Positions 55,195 to 63,833 of a DNA stretch of 64,000 nucleotides are shown here, one piece after another. Origin of the DNA: Streptomyces coelicoflavus (GTDB lineage: Bacteria; Actinomycetota; Actinomycetes; Streptomycetales; Streptomycetaceae); assembly GCF_003112555.1 (NCBI RefSeq), contig NZ_BEWB01000009.1, positions 310,001 to 374,000 of the forward strand, in the 5' to 3' direction. The position numbers and the translations under genes are program-made. Numbering within the stretch: the first letter of the stretch is position 1; each line of letters begins with the position of its first letter. The notes under the pieces were generated by a model. The model did no database searches and was not told the origin of the DNA. It saw nothing but the letters and a program-made list of their open reading frames with translations.

Positions 55195-55710
55195 TCAGGC
55201 CCGCAGCCACTCCGTGACGACCACCTCCCGGCCGGTCCGCAGCCGCAGTGCGAACGGGCCGGCCGGCGGGGCCTCGCCGGTGAACCGGCCCATGTCGTCG
55301 GCCGTCAGCCGCGTGTGCGTCCGCGGGCCGCTCAGCACCTCGATACCGGCGGGGCCCGGCGGCAGCAGCTGGCCGATCATGCCGTCCGCGGTCACCTCGA
55401 CGTCGACGGTCACCCCGTCCGTGCTGAAGGTCAGCATCCGCGGCGGGTCGGACTCGCCCCTGACGGGGATGGCGTCCACCAGCGAGTCGAAGGTCAGCTC
55501 GGCGACGCGGGCCTCCAGGTCGTGCAGGGCGAACGCGTCGACCGCGACGCGCCGCAGGCCGGCCGGGACCGGGTCCAGGATCGCGGCGGCCTCCCGCAGT
55601 TCCTCCTCGAGCAGACCGTCGTGCAGCTCGCCGTCGCGCTCGTCGTACGCGCGCTCGTCCTGCCCGTCCCGCTCGTCGTACTCGTCGTACTCGTCGTTCA
55701 GGTCGCTCAT
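55195..55710 (-). CDS. Acidic protein coupled to the sigma factor gene
   Basis: A 171-aa protein. The first 30 residues are an Asp/Glu/Tyr/Arg-rich tandem (DEYDEYDERDGQDERAYDE). A helix (LEEELREAAAILDPVPAGLR) and a compact beta-rich domain follow, with MLTFSTDGVTVDVEVTADG, IEVLSGPRTHTRLTADDMG and FALRLRTGREVVVTEWLRA. It starts at the ATG at 55710, which overlaps the sigma-factor stop (ATGA). Such coupling usually marks an anti-sigma or sigma-modulating partner, and its acidic N-terminus could mimic DNA or bind the sigma factor. There is no transmembrane helix or zinc motif. No family recognised; regulator role is inference. Confidence 0.75.
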   Translation of the reverse strand: MSDLNDEYDEYDERDGQDERAYDERDGELHDGLLEEELREAAAILDPVPAGLRRVAVDAFALHDLEARVAELTFDSLVDAIPVRGESDPPRMLTFSTDGVTVDVEVTADGMIGQLLPPGPAGIEVLSGPRTHTRLTADDMGRFTGEAPPAGPFALRLRTGREVVVTEWLRA

Positions 55711-56282
55711 TTCGTCCCCCGTGCCTCCAGCCGGGCCCGCAGCCGGCGCAGACAGCGCTGGCGCATCGGCCCGATGCTGCCCACCGCGATACCCAGCGCG
55801 GCGGACACCTCCTGATAACTGGGCGGTGGCGAGGAGATCAGTACCCGCAGCAACTGGCGGCACCGCTCACCCAGTTCCTCGAACTCCTGCCACAGCAGCC
55901 GTACGCGCTCGGTCTGCGCGGCGGCCTCCTCGGAGTCGAGCACCGACTCCTCCGGCGTACGGTCGTCGCTCGGCCGGTCGAGCAGCTGTGGATCGTCGGT
56001 CGGCGTCCACCGCCTGGAGGCCTTGAGCAGCTTCAGGCACTCGTGCCGTGCCGTGCTCGCCAGCCAGGAGCCGGTCTTCTCCGGTTCCCGGATCCGGCCC
56101 AGGTTCTGGGCGAAGCGGAACCAGGCGGTCTGGTACACCTCGTGCGCGTCGGCGTCGGACAGCCCGTGCGACCTGGCCACGGACCACACGAGCGGGCCGA
56201 GCCCGTCCACCAGTGATTTCCAGGCCGCCGCGTCCCCGTCGGCCGCCGACTGGACGAGCGCCCCGACATCTGCACGGTCCAC
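55707..56282 (-). CDS. ECF-type RNA polymerase sigma factor
   Basis: A 191-aa sigma-70-family protein. Region 2 is LVWSVARSHGLSDADAHEVYQTAWFRFAQ (read as two blocks around residues 28-55), with GSWLASTARHECLKLLK. Region 4 is LISSPPPSYQEVSAALGIA and MRQRCLRRLRARL. Between them is an acidic linker. Start taken as the GTG at 56282 (VDRADVGALVQ), with GAGGGG eight bases upstream; an ATG at 56345 would add 21 residues. It directs transcription of unknown genes. It lies downstream of the subtilase gene on the same strand and overlaps the acidic protein, and diverges as a set from the TPR-CHAT gene. Confidence 0.88.
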   Translation of the reverse strand: MDRADVGALVQSAADGDAAAWKSLVDGLGPLVWSVARSHGLSDADAHEVYQTAWFRFAQNLGRIREPEKTGSWLASTARHECLKLLKASRRWTPTDDPQLLDRPSDDRTPEESVLDSEEAAAQTERVRLLWQEFEELGERCRQLLRVLISSPPPSYQEVSAALGIAVGSIGPMRQRCLRRLRARLEARGTK

Positions 56283-56353
56283 GGTCCCACCCCTCGTGTA
56301 CGACGTGCCATCGTACGCCGTGGAGCGGGTGGTTCCGACCGCCATCAGGCCGT

Positions 56354-57787
56354 TCACGACCCACCGGCCGACGGGTCCACGGGGAGCGGGTGCCAGGTGG
56401 GCGGCAGCATCGCGGGCACGTGCGCACCGCGCACCTCGGCGTACTCGGTGTTGGCAGCGAGCAGTTGCCGGCCGGCGGCGCGCGGGTCGGTCTCCTTGTG
56501 CGCCGTCATGTGCGAGGCGACCAGACCCGCGACCACCGGGGTGGCGAAGGATGTGCCGCTCCACCGCGCGTGCCCCTCGAACATCACCTGGTCCGGCTTG
56601 GCGGGCGCCTCCCCCGGTTCGCTCAGCACTCCGTTGTGGCGGGGGTACTGGCAGGTGCAGGCGTAGGCGAAGCCGAACCGGCAGGCGTCGTACGTGGAGT
56701 GCTGGTAGACGTACGGCACGGGCGTCCCGAAGCCGGTGAGGGCGCTGGTGAGGCGCTCGCCGGGGGCGTAGGCCCGCACCCAGCCGCCGTGGTTGCTGAA
56801 GCAGGCGCCGAACTCGCCGTCGGAGCGCAGCGCGCCGATCGACAGTACGGAGTTCTCCCAGCCGGGCAGGGTGGCGTAGGCGGCGGGCCAGAAGGGGGTG
56901 GCGCTGGCGTTGTTGCCCGCGGCCGCCACCAACAGGGTCCCCTGGTCGCGGAGTTCCTCCATGAAGGCGTGGACGCCGAGCAGTCCGTCGGTGCGGCCGT
57001 TGGAGGTGCCGGCGGAGAGGCTGAGGATCTCGGGCCAGCCGCCGCGGTCGACGGCCTCGAAGAGCTTCTCGCCCAGCTCCGACTCGAGGATCGCACCCGC
57101 GTCGTTGAGGGTGTTGCGGACGGTCACGTCGGTGTTGGGCGCGACGGCGGCGACCAGTCCGGCGATGAAGGTGCCGTGTCCGACGTACTGGCACAGGACG
57201 CCGTCGTCGTCGCACTCCCTGATCTGGGCGTCGCCCTCGGTGTGGGCCAGCAGCGGGTAGGACCGGTAGTCGTGCATGAGGCCGGTGTCGATGACGAGGA
57301 CGCCGACGGCGGTTTCGGCGTCGTACGGCGTGCCGTCGGGGGCCGGGTTGGGCGGCTCGCTCAGCGGGACGGGCACGGGTTCGTCGCCGGGGCAGGCGTT
57401 GACGGCGATGGAGACGACGTGGTTGCGGCTGATCAGCCGGCGGCCCGCGCGGCCCTCCATGGTCCTCAGGGAGCGCAGGGCGTGGGCGACGGTGGGATCG
57501 CCGCCGCCGTCGCCCTCGGCCGGGTCGGCGACCTGGATGCGGGTGATGCCCGTCCGGTTGGTCTCGGGGCTCGCCCGGCGCACGTGGTCCGGTGTCAGGT
57601 CGGACATGGTGGTGAAGTGGTCGCGCACGGTGTCCTCGACGAGGCGGGCCTCCTCGCCGTCGCGGGCGAGGACGACGCCCTTCTCGTAGAGGAACTCGGC
57701 GGAATCGTCCGGGCCCATCGCCAGCGGGACGTCCGGCATCGAGCGCTGGATCTGGTCGAACTGCTCGCGGAAACGCTGTGGTGCCAT
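56354..57787 (-). CDS. Cytoplasmic S8 family (subtilisin-like) serine peptidase
   Basis: A 477-aa protease. The Asp is in VLVIDTGL (about residue 165), the His in GHGTFIAGLV (about 205) and the Ser in GTSFATPVVAGL (about 410). The oxyanion Asn lies in VAAAGNN. There is no signal peptide or propeptide cleavage pattern; a 150-residue N-terminal extension (FREQFDQIQRSM onward) may be regulatory. It should act inside the cell. It is 71 nt upstream of the sigma-factor start and shares a 155-bp divergent region with the TPR-CHAT protease gene. The arrangement suggests a proteolytic relay that controls the sigma factor or its acidic partner. Confidence 0.88.
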   Translation of the reverse strand: MAPQRFREQFDQIQRSMPDVPLAMGPDDSAEFLYEKGVVLARDGEEARLVEDTVRDHFTTMSDLTPDHVRRASPETNRTGITRIQVADPAEGDGGGDPTVAHALRSLRTMEGRAGRRLISRNHVVSIAVNACPGDEPVPVPLSEPPNPAPDGTPYDAETAVGVLVIDTGLMHDYRSYPLLAHTEGDAQIRECDDDGVLCQYVGHGTFIAGLVAAVAPNTDVTVRNTLNDAGAILESELGEKLFEAVDRGGWPEILSLSAGTSNGRTDGLLGVHAFMEELRDQGTLLVAAAGNNASATPFWPAAYATLPGWENSVLSIGALRSDGEFGACFSNHGGWVRAYAPGERLTSALTGFGTPVPYVYQHSTYDACRFGFAYACTCQYPRHNGVLSEPGEAPAKPDQVMFEGHARWSGTSFATPVVAGLVASHMTAHKETDPRAAGRQLLAANTEYAEVRGAHVPAMLPPTWHPLPVDPSAGGS

Positions 57788-57942
57788 TCTTGTCCTCCAC
57801 TGAGCCGGCGGCGGTGACGACGGTGTGGGCCCGCGGTCGTGACCAGGGTGGTGGCTGCGGTCGTCAATCAGAGTCCCGGGGTGGCCGATTGATACAGACT
57901 CGAACCTGTGTGGCGTCCTTCCGGAGCACTACCATCCGTGGG
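57788..57942. promoter_or_regulatory. Divergent promoter region, subtilase / TPR-CHAT
   Basis: 155 bp between divergent starts. It contains TTGATACAG at 57889-57897, identical to a 9-mer at 62581-62589 upstream of the astacin-like gene. It should carry promoters for both the protease/sigma set and the CHAT gene. Confidence 0.45.
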
Positions 57943-60663
57943 GTGACAGCGCGAAACGACTCGGTTCTCGAACTGCTGCCGATGGTGTTCGCCGCCCCGG
58001 GCGAAGCGCTGACGCGGGCGGAGGAGTTGCTCGGCGCCGATCCCTCGCCGCTGCACGCCTCGGTCGCCCATCAGGTGATCGGCATCTGGCAGCGGGACTT
58101 CGGCGACACCCGGCTGGCCCTGGCCCATCTGCGGCGCGCCCGCGACCTCGCCGCCCGCGCGGAGTCGGCCGAGCGGGAGGCGGACGTGCTGGCCACGCTC
58201 GGGGTCGCCCTGGTGCACGCCGGGCGTACGCGGGCGGGGCTGGAGGCGTTCGAGCGGGGCGTGGCGCGCGGGAGCGGTCACACGCGCGCGCGGGTGCTGT
58301 ACCGGCGGGCGTACGTGTGGTGGGTGCTGGGCCGGCACGGCGAGGCGCTGGAGGACGTACGGCGGGCGATCCCGGTGCTGCGTCAGGTGGACGACGTGAT
58401 CTGGACGGCGCGGGCGCTGACGCTGCGGGCGACCGTGCACCTGGCCCAGGGCGCGGTGGAGCGGGCCGACGCCGACTTCACGGCGGCGGAGGCGCTGTGG
58501 GACACCACGGGCCAGGAGCACGACAAGGCCGACGCGGTGGAGAGCCGGGGACTCGCGGCGTTCCGGTCGGGTGACGTGCCGGCGGCGCTGCGGCTGCTCG
58601 ACGAGGCGGCGGAGCGGTACGCGAAGCTGGGCACGCCGACGTTCATGCTGACCATCCGGCGCTGCGAGGTGCTGATGGCGGCGGGGCTCACCACAGAGGC
58701 GCTGGCGGAGGCGGACGCGGCGGTCGCGGCGCTGGACGGGATCGGCGGGCAGTCCACCCGCAAGGCGGAGTTGCTGCTGGTGGCCGCGCGGGCGGCCCGG
58801 CTGGCGGGAGAGCCGCAGACCTCGCTCGCGCGCGCCGCGGTCGCCGTGCGGCTGTTCGCCGGGCAGCGGCGCACCTGGTACGAGACGCACGCCCGGCTGG
58901 TGCTGCTCGAAGCCCGGGTCGCCACGGGGCGCGGGTCGGGCCGGCTGGTCGCGGACGCGGCGGCGGTGGCGGAGCGGCTGGCTGCCTTCGGGGCGCCCGC
59001 CGCGCCGGAGGCCTCGCTGCTGGCGGGCCGGATCGCGCTGGACCTCGGCTGGACGGCCGACGCGGAACGGCATCTGGCGGTGGCCGCGCGCAGCCGGCAC
59101 GGCGGGCCGCCGCTGGCGCGGATGACGGGCTGGGCGGCGCAGGCGCTGCGGGCGCGGGCGGCCGGGTCGGCGCGGGGTGTGCTGGAGGCCTGCCGGCGCG
59201 GTCTTGACGTCCTCGACGACCACCGGATGACGCTGGGCGCCTCGGAGCTGCGGGCCCGGGCCACCGCGCAGGGCGCGGAGCTGGCGGCGCTGGCACAGCG
59301 GGCGTCGCTGGTCTCGGGCGGGCCGCGGCGGCTGCTGGGCTGGAGCGAGCGCTGGCGGGCGACGGTGCTGTCGGCGCCGCCGACCCGGCCGCCGGCCGAT
59401 CCGGTGCTGCTGACCGCCATGACGGCGTTCCGGGAGCTCGCGGCCCGGGCGGAGGAGGCCCGTTCGGACGGCGGCCGGCCCGCTCCCGCGCTGGAGCGCG
59501 AACAGCGGCGCCTGGAACGGGAGATCCGCTCCCGTACCCTGCACATGCGGGGCGAGGCACCGGACGACGGCGACCGGTTCGACGTTCGCCGGCTGCTGCG
59601 GCGGCTGGGCGACGACGTCCGGCTGGTGGAGCTGGCGGTGCTCGACGGACGGGTGCAGGTGCTGCTGTGCGGGCAGGGGCGGGTGCGGCGGTTCGAGGCC
59701 GGACTGCTGGCCGACGCGGAGGCGGAGGCGGAGCACGTACAGGCCGGTCTGCGGCGGCTGGCGCATCCGGGCGCCGAGGCGCGGCTGCCGCTGGTGGAGG
59801 CCGCGGGCGCGCGGCTCCAGCACCTGCTGCTGGGCCCCGCCGCGGCGCACCTCGGCTCCGGGCCGGTCGTCGTGGTCCCGCCCGGCCGCCTGCACCGGGT
59901 GCCGTGGGCCCTGCTGCCCGCCCTGCGCGAACGGGTCCTGAGCGTGTCGCCGTCGGCGAGCAGCTGGCTGCGCGCGCGGGACACCTCACCCCCGCCCGGC
60001 GGCCGTCAGGTCCTGGTCCGCGGCCCGGGCCTGGCGACCGGCGGCGCCGAGATCACGGAACTCGCGCAGCGGTACGGGGCGGCGCGGACGCCGGCGGCCG
60101 GGGGCGGGTACGAGGCCCCACTCGGGGTCCCTGCCTCGGCGGGGGGTGCGGGGAGTGCGTTCGTGGCGGCCGGCCCGGTCCCGGGCGGTGGGCCCACCGT
60201 GTTGGAGGAGGACGCGGCGCGGGTGCCGCGGGTGTTGCGGGAGCTGGACGGGGCCGCTTTGGCTCACATCGCGGCGCACGGGACCTTCCGGGCGGACAGC
60301 CCCTTGTTCTCTTCGCTGCGGATGGCGGACGGGCCGCTCATCGTGCACGACTTCGAGCGGCTCGACCGCAGCCCGTACCGGATCATCCTGCCCTGCTGCG
60401 ACACGGCGCGCTTCGCGTCGGTCGGCGCCGACGAGCTGCTCGGCCTGGTCACGGCGCTGCTGCCGCTGGGTACGGCCGGGGTGGTGGCGTGCACCGCGCC
60501 GGTCAACGACGCCGCCGCGGTGCCGCTGATGCTCGCGCTGCACAAGGGGCTGGACGCGGGCCTGTCCCTGGCGGAGGCGCTGCGCGACGCGCGGGCCTCG
60601 CTGCCGGACGACGCGGTGCACCAGGCGACGGGGTGGGCGTTCACGGCGTTCGGGGCGGCCTGA
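57943..60663 (+). CDS. TPR-CHAT protease
   Basis: A 906-aa protein with start taken at the GTG at 57943. Residues about 5-430 are a run of TPR helices (VAHQVIGIWQRDFGDTRLAL, HARVLYRRAYVWW-type pairs). A helical linker covers 430-600. The C-terminal CHAT domain (about 620-906) belongs to the caspase-like clan CD. LVRGPGLATGGAEITELAQ begins the core, the catalytic His is in AHIAAHGTF (about residue 778) and the Cys in IILPCCDTARF (about 815), with two adjacent Cys. The architecture matches TPR-CHAT proteases such as Csx29 of type III-E CRISPR, but no CRISPR array is present. It diverges from the S8 protease/sigma/acidic-protein operon. Confidence 0.87.
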   Translation: MTARNDSVLELLPMVFAAPGEALTRAEELLGADPSPLHASVAHQVIGIWQRDFGDTRLALAHLRRARDLAARAESAEREADVLATLGVALVHAGRTRAGLEAFERGVARGSGHTRARVLYRRAYVWWVLGRHGEALEDVRRAIPVLRQVDDVIWTARALTLRATVHLAQGAVERADADFTAAEALWDTTGQEHDKADAVESRGLAAFRSGDVPAALRLLDEAAERYAKLGTPTFMLTIRRCEVLMAAGLTTEALAEADAAVAALDGIGGQSTRKAELLLVAARAARLAGEPQTSLARAAVAVRLFAGQRRTWYETHARLVLLEARVATGRGSGRLVADAAAVAERLAAFGAPAAPEASLLAGRIALDLGWTADAERHLAVAARSRHGGPPLARMTGWAAQALRARAAGSARGVLEACRRGLDVLDDHRMTLGASELRARATAQGAELAALAQRASLVSGGPRRLLGWSERWRATVLSAPPTRPPADPVLLTAMTAFRELAARAEEARSDGGRPAPALEREQRRLEREIRSRTLHMRGEAPDDGDRFDVRRLLRRLGDDVRLVELAVLDGRVQVLLCGQGRVRRFEAGLLADAEAEAEHVQAGLRRLAHPGAEARLPLVEAAGARLQHLLLGPAAAHLGSGPVVVVPPGRLHRVPWALLPALRERVLSVSPSASSWLRARDTSPPPGGRQVLVRGPGLATGGAEITELAQRYGAARTPAAGGGYEAPLGVPASAGGAGSAFVAAGPVPGGGPTVLEEDAARVPRVLRELDGAALAHIAAHGTFRADSPLFSSLRMADGPLIVHDFERLDRSPYRIILPCCDTARFASVGADELLGLVTALLPLGTAGVVACTAPVNDAAAVPLMLALHKGLDAGLSLAEALRDARASLPDDAVHQATGWAFTAFGAA

Positions 60664-60699
60664 GGTATGGGCCCGAGGTAATGGCTCGAGGTAATGGCC
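60661..60699 (+). repeat. Three tandem 13-bp repeats starting at the CHAT stop codon
   Basis: Units at 60661-60673, 60674-60686 and 60687-60699, consensus YGAGGTAATGGCY. The first unit is slightly degenerate and begins with the TGA stop codon of the CHAT gene. The array runs directly into a terminator hairpin. Confidence 0.7.
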
Positions 60700-60719
60700 C
60701 GGGGCACCGGGTGCCCCGG
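60699..60719. terminator. Hairpin between CHAT and LuxR genes
   Basis: CCGGGGCA and TGCCCCGG form an 8-bp stem with a 5-nt loop between convergent genes. Confidence 0.65.
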
Positions 60720-60727
60720 CCGCCGGG

Positions 60728-62578
60728 TCAGGCGGGCAGCGGCTCGGGCAGTTCCGGCAGGTCCGTCAGCCAGGGCAGGGCGCCGCGATCGCCCGCGCCG
60801 AGGCGGGTGTAGGCGCCGTAGAGGTGGTTGCCGACGGTGCGGACGGAGAGGGTGAGCCGCTCCGCGATCTGCCGGTTGCTCAGGCCCGCGGCGGCGAGCG
60901 TGACGATCTGCCGCTGACGGGCGGTGAGTTCGCCGAGCACCAGGCCCGACAGCGCGGGGGTGCGGGCGCCCTGGCAGCGCCGGGCGAGGGCGGCGGCCCG
61001 GGTACGGGCGGTGCGGGCGGCCCGGGGGTCGCGGTGGGCGGGCACCGCCTGGGCGCTCGCCTCGGCCGCGAACAGCAGGAAGCCACGCGCTTCCAGTTCC
61101 TCCGCGACCCGGTCGAGCGCCGGTCCGTCCCGGCGCTCGAGGGCGTCGGCGTGCGCGGCGAAGACACCGGTCAGCCGGCCGGTCACCCGCTCGGGCGCGC
61201 CGAACCGGACGGCGTCGTACGGGTCGCCCGCGGCGGCCGTCCGGACCGCCTCGTCGAGGTCACCGCGCGCGGCGGCGGCCCAGGCGGCGCCGGCTCCCGC
61301 CGTACCGCCGCTCCCTGCCGGTTCGTCGCCCGACTGTGCGACGGCCAGGGCGAGTTCGTCGCGGCAGGCCGCGTCGTCGTGACCGTCCCGCAGGCCCGCG
61401 CGGGCCCAGGCCGCGGCGTCGCGCAGCCGGCCGCCCAGCCGTGCGTACCGGGCCCGCAGCGCCGGGTAGGCGGCCGGCAGTGGCGCTCCCTCGGCGGCCA
61501 GCCAGTCCCCCACGGGGGTCTCGACCGGCCGTACGTCCGCCTGCGCGACGCGCAGGGCGAGGAGGGCCCGCTCCGCTTCCAGGGCGGGTCCGGTGCGGTC
61601 GGAGGCGCGGGCCAGGCGCCGGGCGCGCAGCCGGCCCGCGGCGGCACGCAGCACGGGGCCGTGCAGCGGGTGCGCGAGACGGGTGGCACCGTCGCCGTCG
61701 ACGGTGACCAGGCCCTCGGCCTCGAGGTCCTCCAGGGTCCGCAGGTCGAGGGCGTCGAGGTCCGGGTCCAGGGGCAGGGGCTCGGCGAAGGCGAGACGGT
61801 CGAGGGTCTCCCGCTCCTCGGTGCGGACGCGGTCGAGGACCCGGGCGGTGCGCTCCCGCACCGCCCGGGTGACCGGCACGGGACCCCGCCACGCGCGCAG
61901 GTCCGTGCCCGGCACCGGCACGAGCAGCCCCTCCTGGCGTACGGCGGTCAGCAGTTCGCGCAGCAGCCGCAGGTCGCCCCGGCTCAGACGGTGCAGCCGG
62001 TCGACGGTGAGCGGCTCCAGGACGGTGTCCGCGCCCGCCGTGAGGAGTTCCGCGGTGTCCTCGCGGGGCAGCGGTGCCAGGGCGAGACGCGGCAGCAGTT
62101 CCCCGGACCACAGCCGCGACACGGCGTCCGGTGCGGGGACGCCGTCGGTGGCGACGACCAGGAGGCGGGTGCGGCCGTGCACGGCGAGCTGGTGCAGCAG
62201 GGCGGCGGAGGAGTCGTCGAGCAGATGGGCGTCGTCGACCAGCAGCAGCCGCACACCGGACAGGAGGTGGACCGCCCGGTGCAGGGTGACGGTCTCGGGC
62301 AGCAGGTGGGCGAAGGCGGCGAAGGGGATGCCCCGGGTCTCGGGCGTCCCGGCAACCCTGGCGCAGTCCGCGCCGCGTACGGCCTCCGTGACGAGCCTGG
62401 TCTTGCCCGCACCGGCCGGGCCCGTCACCACGAGGCCGCTCCGTCCGGCCGCCACCGACCGCCGCACCAGCTCGAGTTCGTCCACCCGCCCGGTGAACGG
62501 CCAGGGGGCGTCCAGCGCCTTCGTGTCCCGCGGAGAAGTCGTCACAGTCGTCACGGGAACATGAGTCGGCCTACTCAT
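60728..62578 (-). CDS. LuxR-family regulator with N-terminal ATPase domain
   Basis: A 616-aa LAL-type regulator, shorter than the usual 900 aa. Walker A GPAGAGKTRLV is at about 48-58 and Walker B RLLLVDDAHLLDD near 110. A helical middle region follows (ALLALRVAQADVRPVE, AAYPALRARYARLGG). The C-terminal helix-turn-helix of the LuxR/NarL type is TARQRQIVTLAAAGLSNRQI, then AERLTLSVRTVGNHLYGAY. Expected to bind DNA upon ATP or ligand binding. It starts at the ATG at 62578 and is convergent with the CHAT gene. It diverges from the astacin-like gene over 72 nt and may control it. Confidence 0.88.
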   Translation of the reverse strand: MSRPTHVPVTTVTTSPRDTKALDAPWPFTGRVDELELVRRSVAAGRSGLVVTGPAGAGKTRLVTEAVRGADCARVAGTPETRGIPFAAFAHLLPETVTLHRAVHLLSGVRLLLVDDAHLLDDSSAALLHQLAVHGRTRLLVVATDGVPAPDAVSRLWSGELLPRLALAPLPREDTAELLTAGADTVLEPLTVDRLHRLSRGDLRLLRELLTAVRQEGLLVPVPGTDLRAWRGPVPVTRAVRERTARVLDRVRTEERETLDRLAFAEPLPLDPDLDALDLRTLEDLEAEGLVTVDGDGATRLAHPLHGPVLRAAAGRLRARRLARASDRTGPALEAERALLALRVAQADVRPVETPVGDWLAAEGAPLPAAYPALRARYARLGGRLRDAAAWARAGLRDGHDDAACRDELALAVAQSGDEPAGSGGTAGAGAAWAAAARGDLDEAVRTAAAGDPYDAVRFGAPERVTGRLTGVFAAHADALERRDGPALDRVAEELEARGFLLFAAEASAQAVPAHRDPRAARTARTRAAALARRCQGARTPALSGLVLGELTARQRQIVTLAAAGLSNRQIAERLTLSVRTVGNHLYGAYTRLGAGDRGALPWLTDLPELPEPLPA

Positions 62579-62650
62579 CCTTGATACAGGGTGACTTGAG
62601 TACCCCTCGACTCAGGCGCCGGGGGCGGGCCGGACGGCACCCTGACGACC

Positions 62651-63730
62651 ATGACCGCACGCTACTGCTCGCTCGCGCGGCAGCCCGCCCCCGTGCTCGC
62701 GCCGGGGCTGGCCGCCGAGCGTGCCGCCGCGCTCGTCGGCGGGCAGCGGATGTGGGTCAACGGAACCGTGCTGCACTACTGCTTCCTCGGCGGCGACATC
62801 GACGCCTCGGTGGTCCCGATGCCCGGCACCGGACGGCCCCGGCGGGGTTCGTGGGTGGGGACCGAGGAGCAGCGGGACGTCGTGCGCGACTGTTTCCGGG
62901 AGTGGCGGGACCTCGGCATCGGGATCGGTCTCACCGAGGTCCACGACCGGTCGGAGGCGGAGCTGCGCATCGGCTTCCAGCCCGGCGACGGGTCCTGGTC
63001 GGCGGTGGGCAAGGACGCGCTCCGGGTCGGTCTGAACGACCGTACGATGAATTTCGGCTGGGACCTGACCGCACCGGGTGAGCGCGCGACGGCCCTGCAC
63101 CAGATCGGGCACGCACTCGGCATGCTGCACGAGCACCAGAGTCCGTTCGCCGGCATCCTCTGGGACGACGAGGCGGTCTACGCCGAGCTGGCGGGCCCGC
63201 CCAACCACTGGAGCCGGGAGCGGACCTTCCACAACATCCTGCGCAAGCTCGACGACGACGAGGCCAACGGCCCCGTCTGGGACCCGCAGTCGATCATGGA
63301 GTACCCGTTCCCGTCGGGTCTGATACTGGAGCCCGAGCACTACCGTTCCGGTCTGCGACCGCCCGGTGTCCTCTCCGCCGCCGACAAGGAGTTCGCCCTG
63401 CGCTGGTACCCGCCCGCCGGACGGCCCGGTCCGCTGGTGCCCTTCCGCTCGGTGCCGCTGGGCCTCGGGCCCGGCGAGCAGGCCGACTTCCGGGTGGATC
63501 CGCCGGAGACCCGCGAATACACCGTGGGCACCTTCGGCGACAGCGACGCCGTCGTCGTCGTCTTCGAGGAGCGGGACGGCGTGCCCCGCTACTTCGCCGG
63601 ACAGGACGACGGGGGAGACCCCCGCAACGCCACGATCAGGGCCCGTTTCGTCAAGGGCCGCCGCTACGTCGTCCGGGTGCGCCTGTACTCCTCGTGGGGT
63701 GCGGGCGAGACGGCGGTCATGTACTGGTGA
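62651..63730 (+). CDS. Astacin/matrixin-like metalloprotease homologue with altered active site
   Basis: A 359-aa protein. The metal-binding region reads ALHQIGHALGMLHEHQSP near residues 152-169. Families of this clan have HExxHxxGxxHE; here the catalytic Glu is Gln (codon CAG), while the three zinc-binding His are kept. The Met-turn SIMEYPFP lies near residue 215. The C-terminal 90 residues (FRVDPPETREYTVGTFGDSD) are a beta-rich PPC-like domain. No signal peptide is seen. With Glu replaced, proteolysis is doubtful, and it may bind peptides instead. It diverges from the LuxR-type gene. The ATG at 62651 has no strong ribosome binding site. Confidence 0.83.
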   Translation: MTARYCSLARQPAPVLAPGLAAERAAALVGGQRMWVNGTVLHYCFLGGDIDASVVPMPGTGRPRRGSWVGTEEQRDVVRDCFREWRDLGIGIGLTEVHDRSEAELRIGFQPGDGSWSAVGKDALRVGLNDRTMNFGWDLTAPGERATALHQIGHALGMLHEHQSPFAGILWDDEAVYAELAGPPNHWSRERTFHNILRKLDDDEANGPVWDPQSIMEYPFPSGLILEPEHYRSGLRPPGVLSAADKEFALRWYPPAGRPGPLVPFRSVPLGLGPGEQADFRVDPPETREYTVGTFGDSDAVVVVFEERDGVPRYFAGQDDGGDPRNATIRARFVKGRRYVVRVRLYSSWGAGETAVMYW

Positions 63731-63784
63731 CCGCACGACTCGCAGACGCCCGGGCGCCGTGGTCATGGACCGGCGCCGGGGGCC

Positions 63785-63829
63785 GGCCGCGGAACGTCTC
63801 CTTCGGGGGAGGGCGGACGTTCCGCGGCC
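63785..63829 (+). terminator. Terminator hairpin after astacin-like gene
   Basis: GGCCGCGGAACGTC (63785-63798) and GACGTTCCGCGGCC (63816-63829) form a perfect 14-bp stem with a 17-nt loop, about 55 nt after the stop codon. Confidence 0.75.
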
Positions 63830-63833
63830 CACG

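Noticed and set aside
55195..60663. Type III-E CRISPR (Craspase) locus
   Set aside because: There is a TPR-CHAT protein and sigma factor but no gRAMP effector, Csx30 or CRISPR array.
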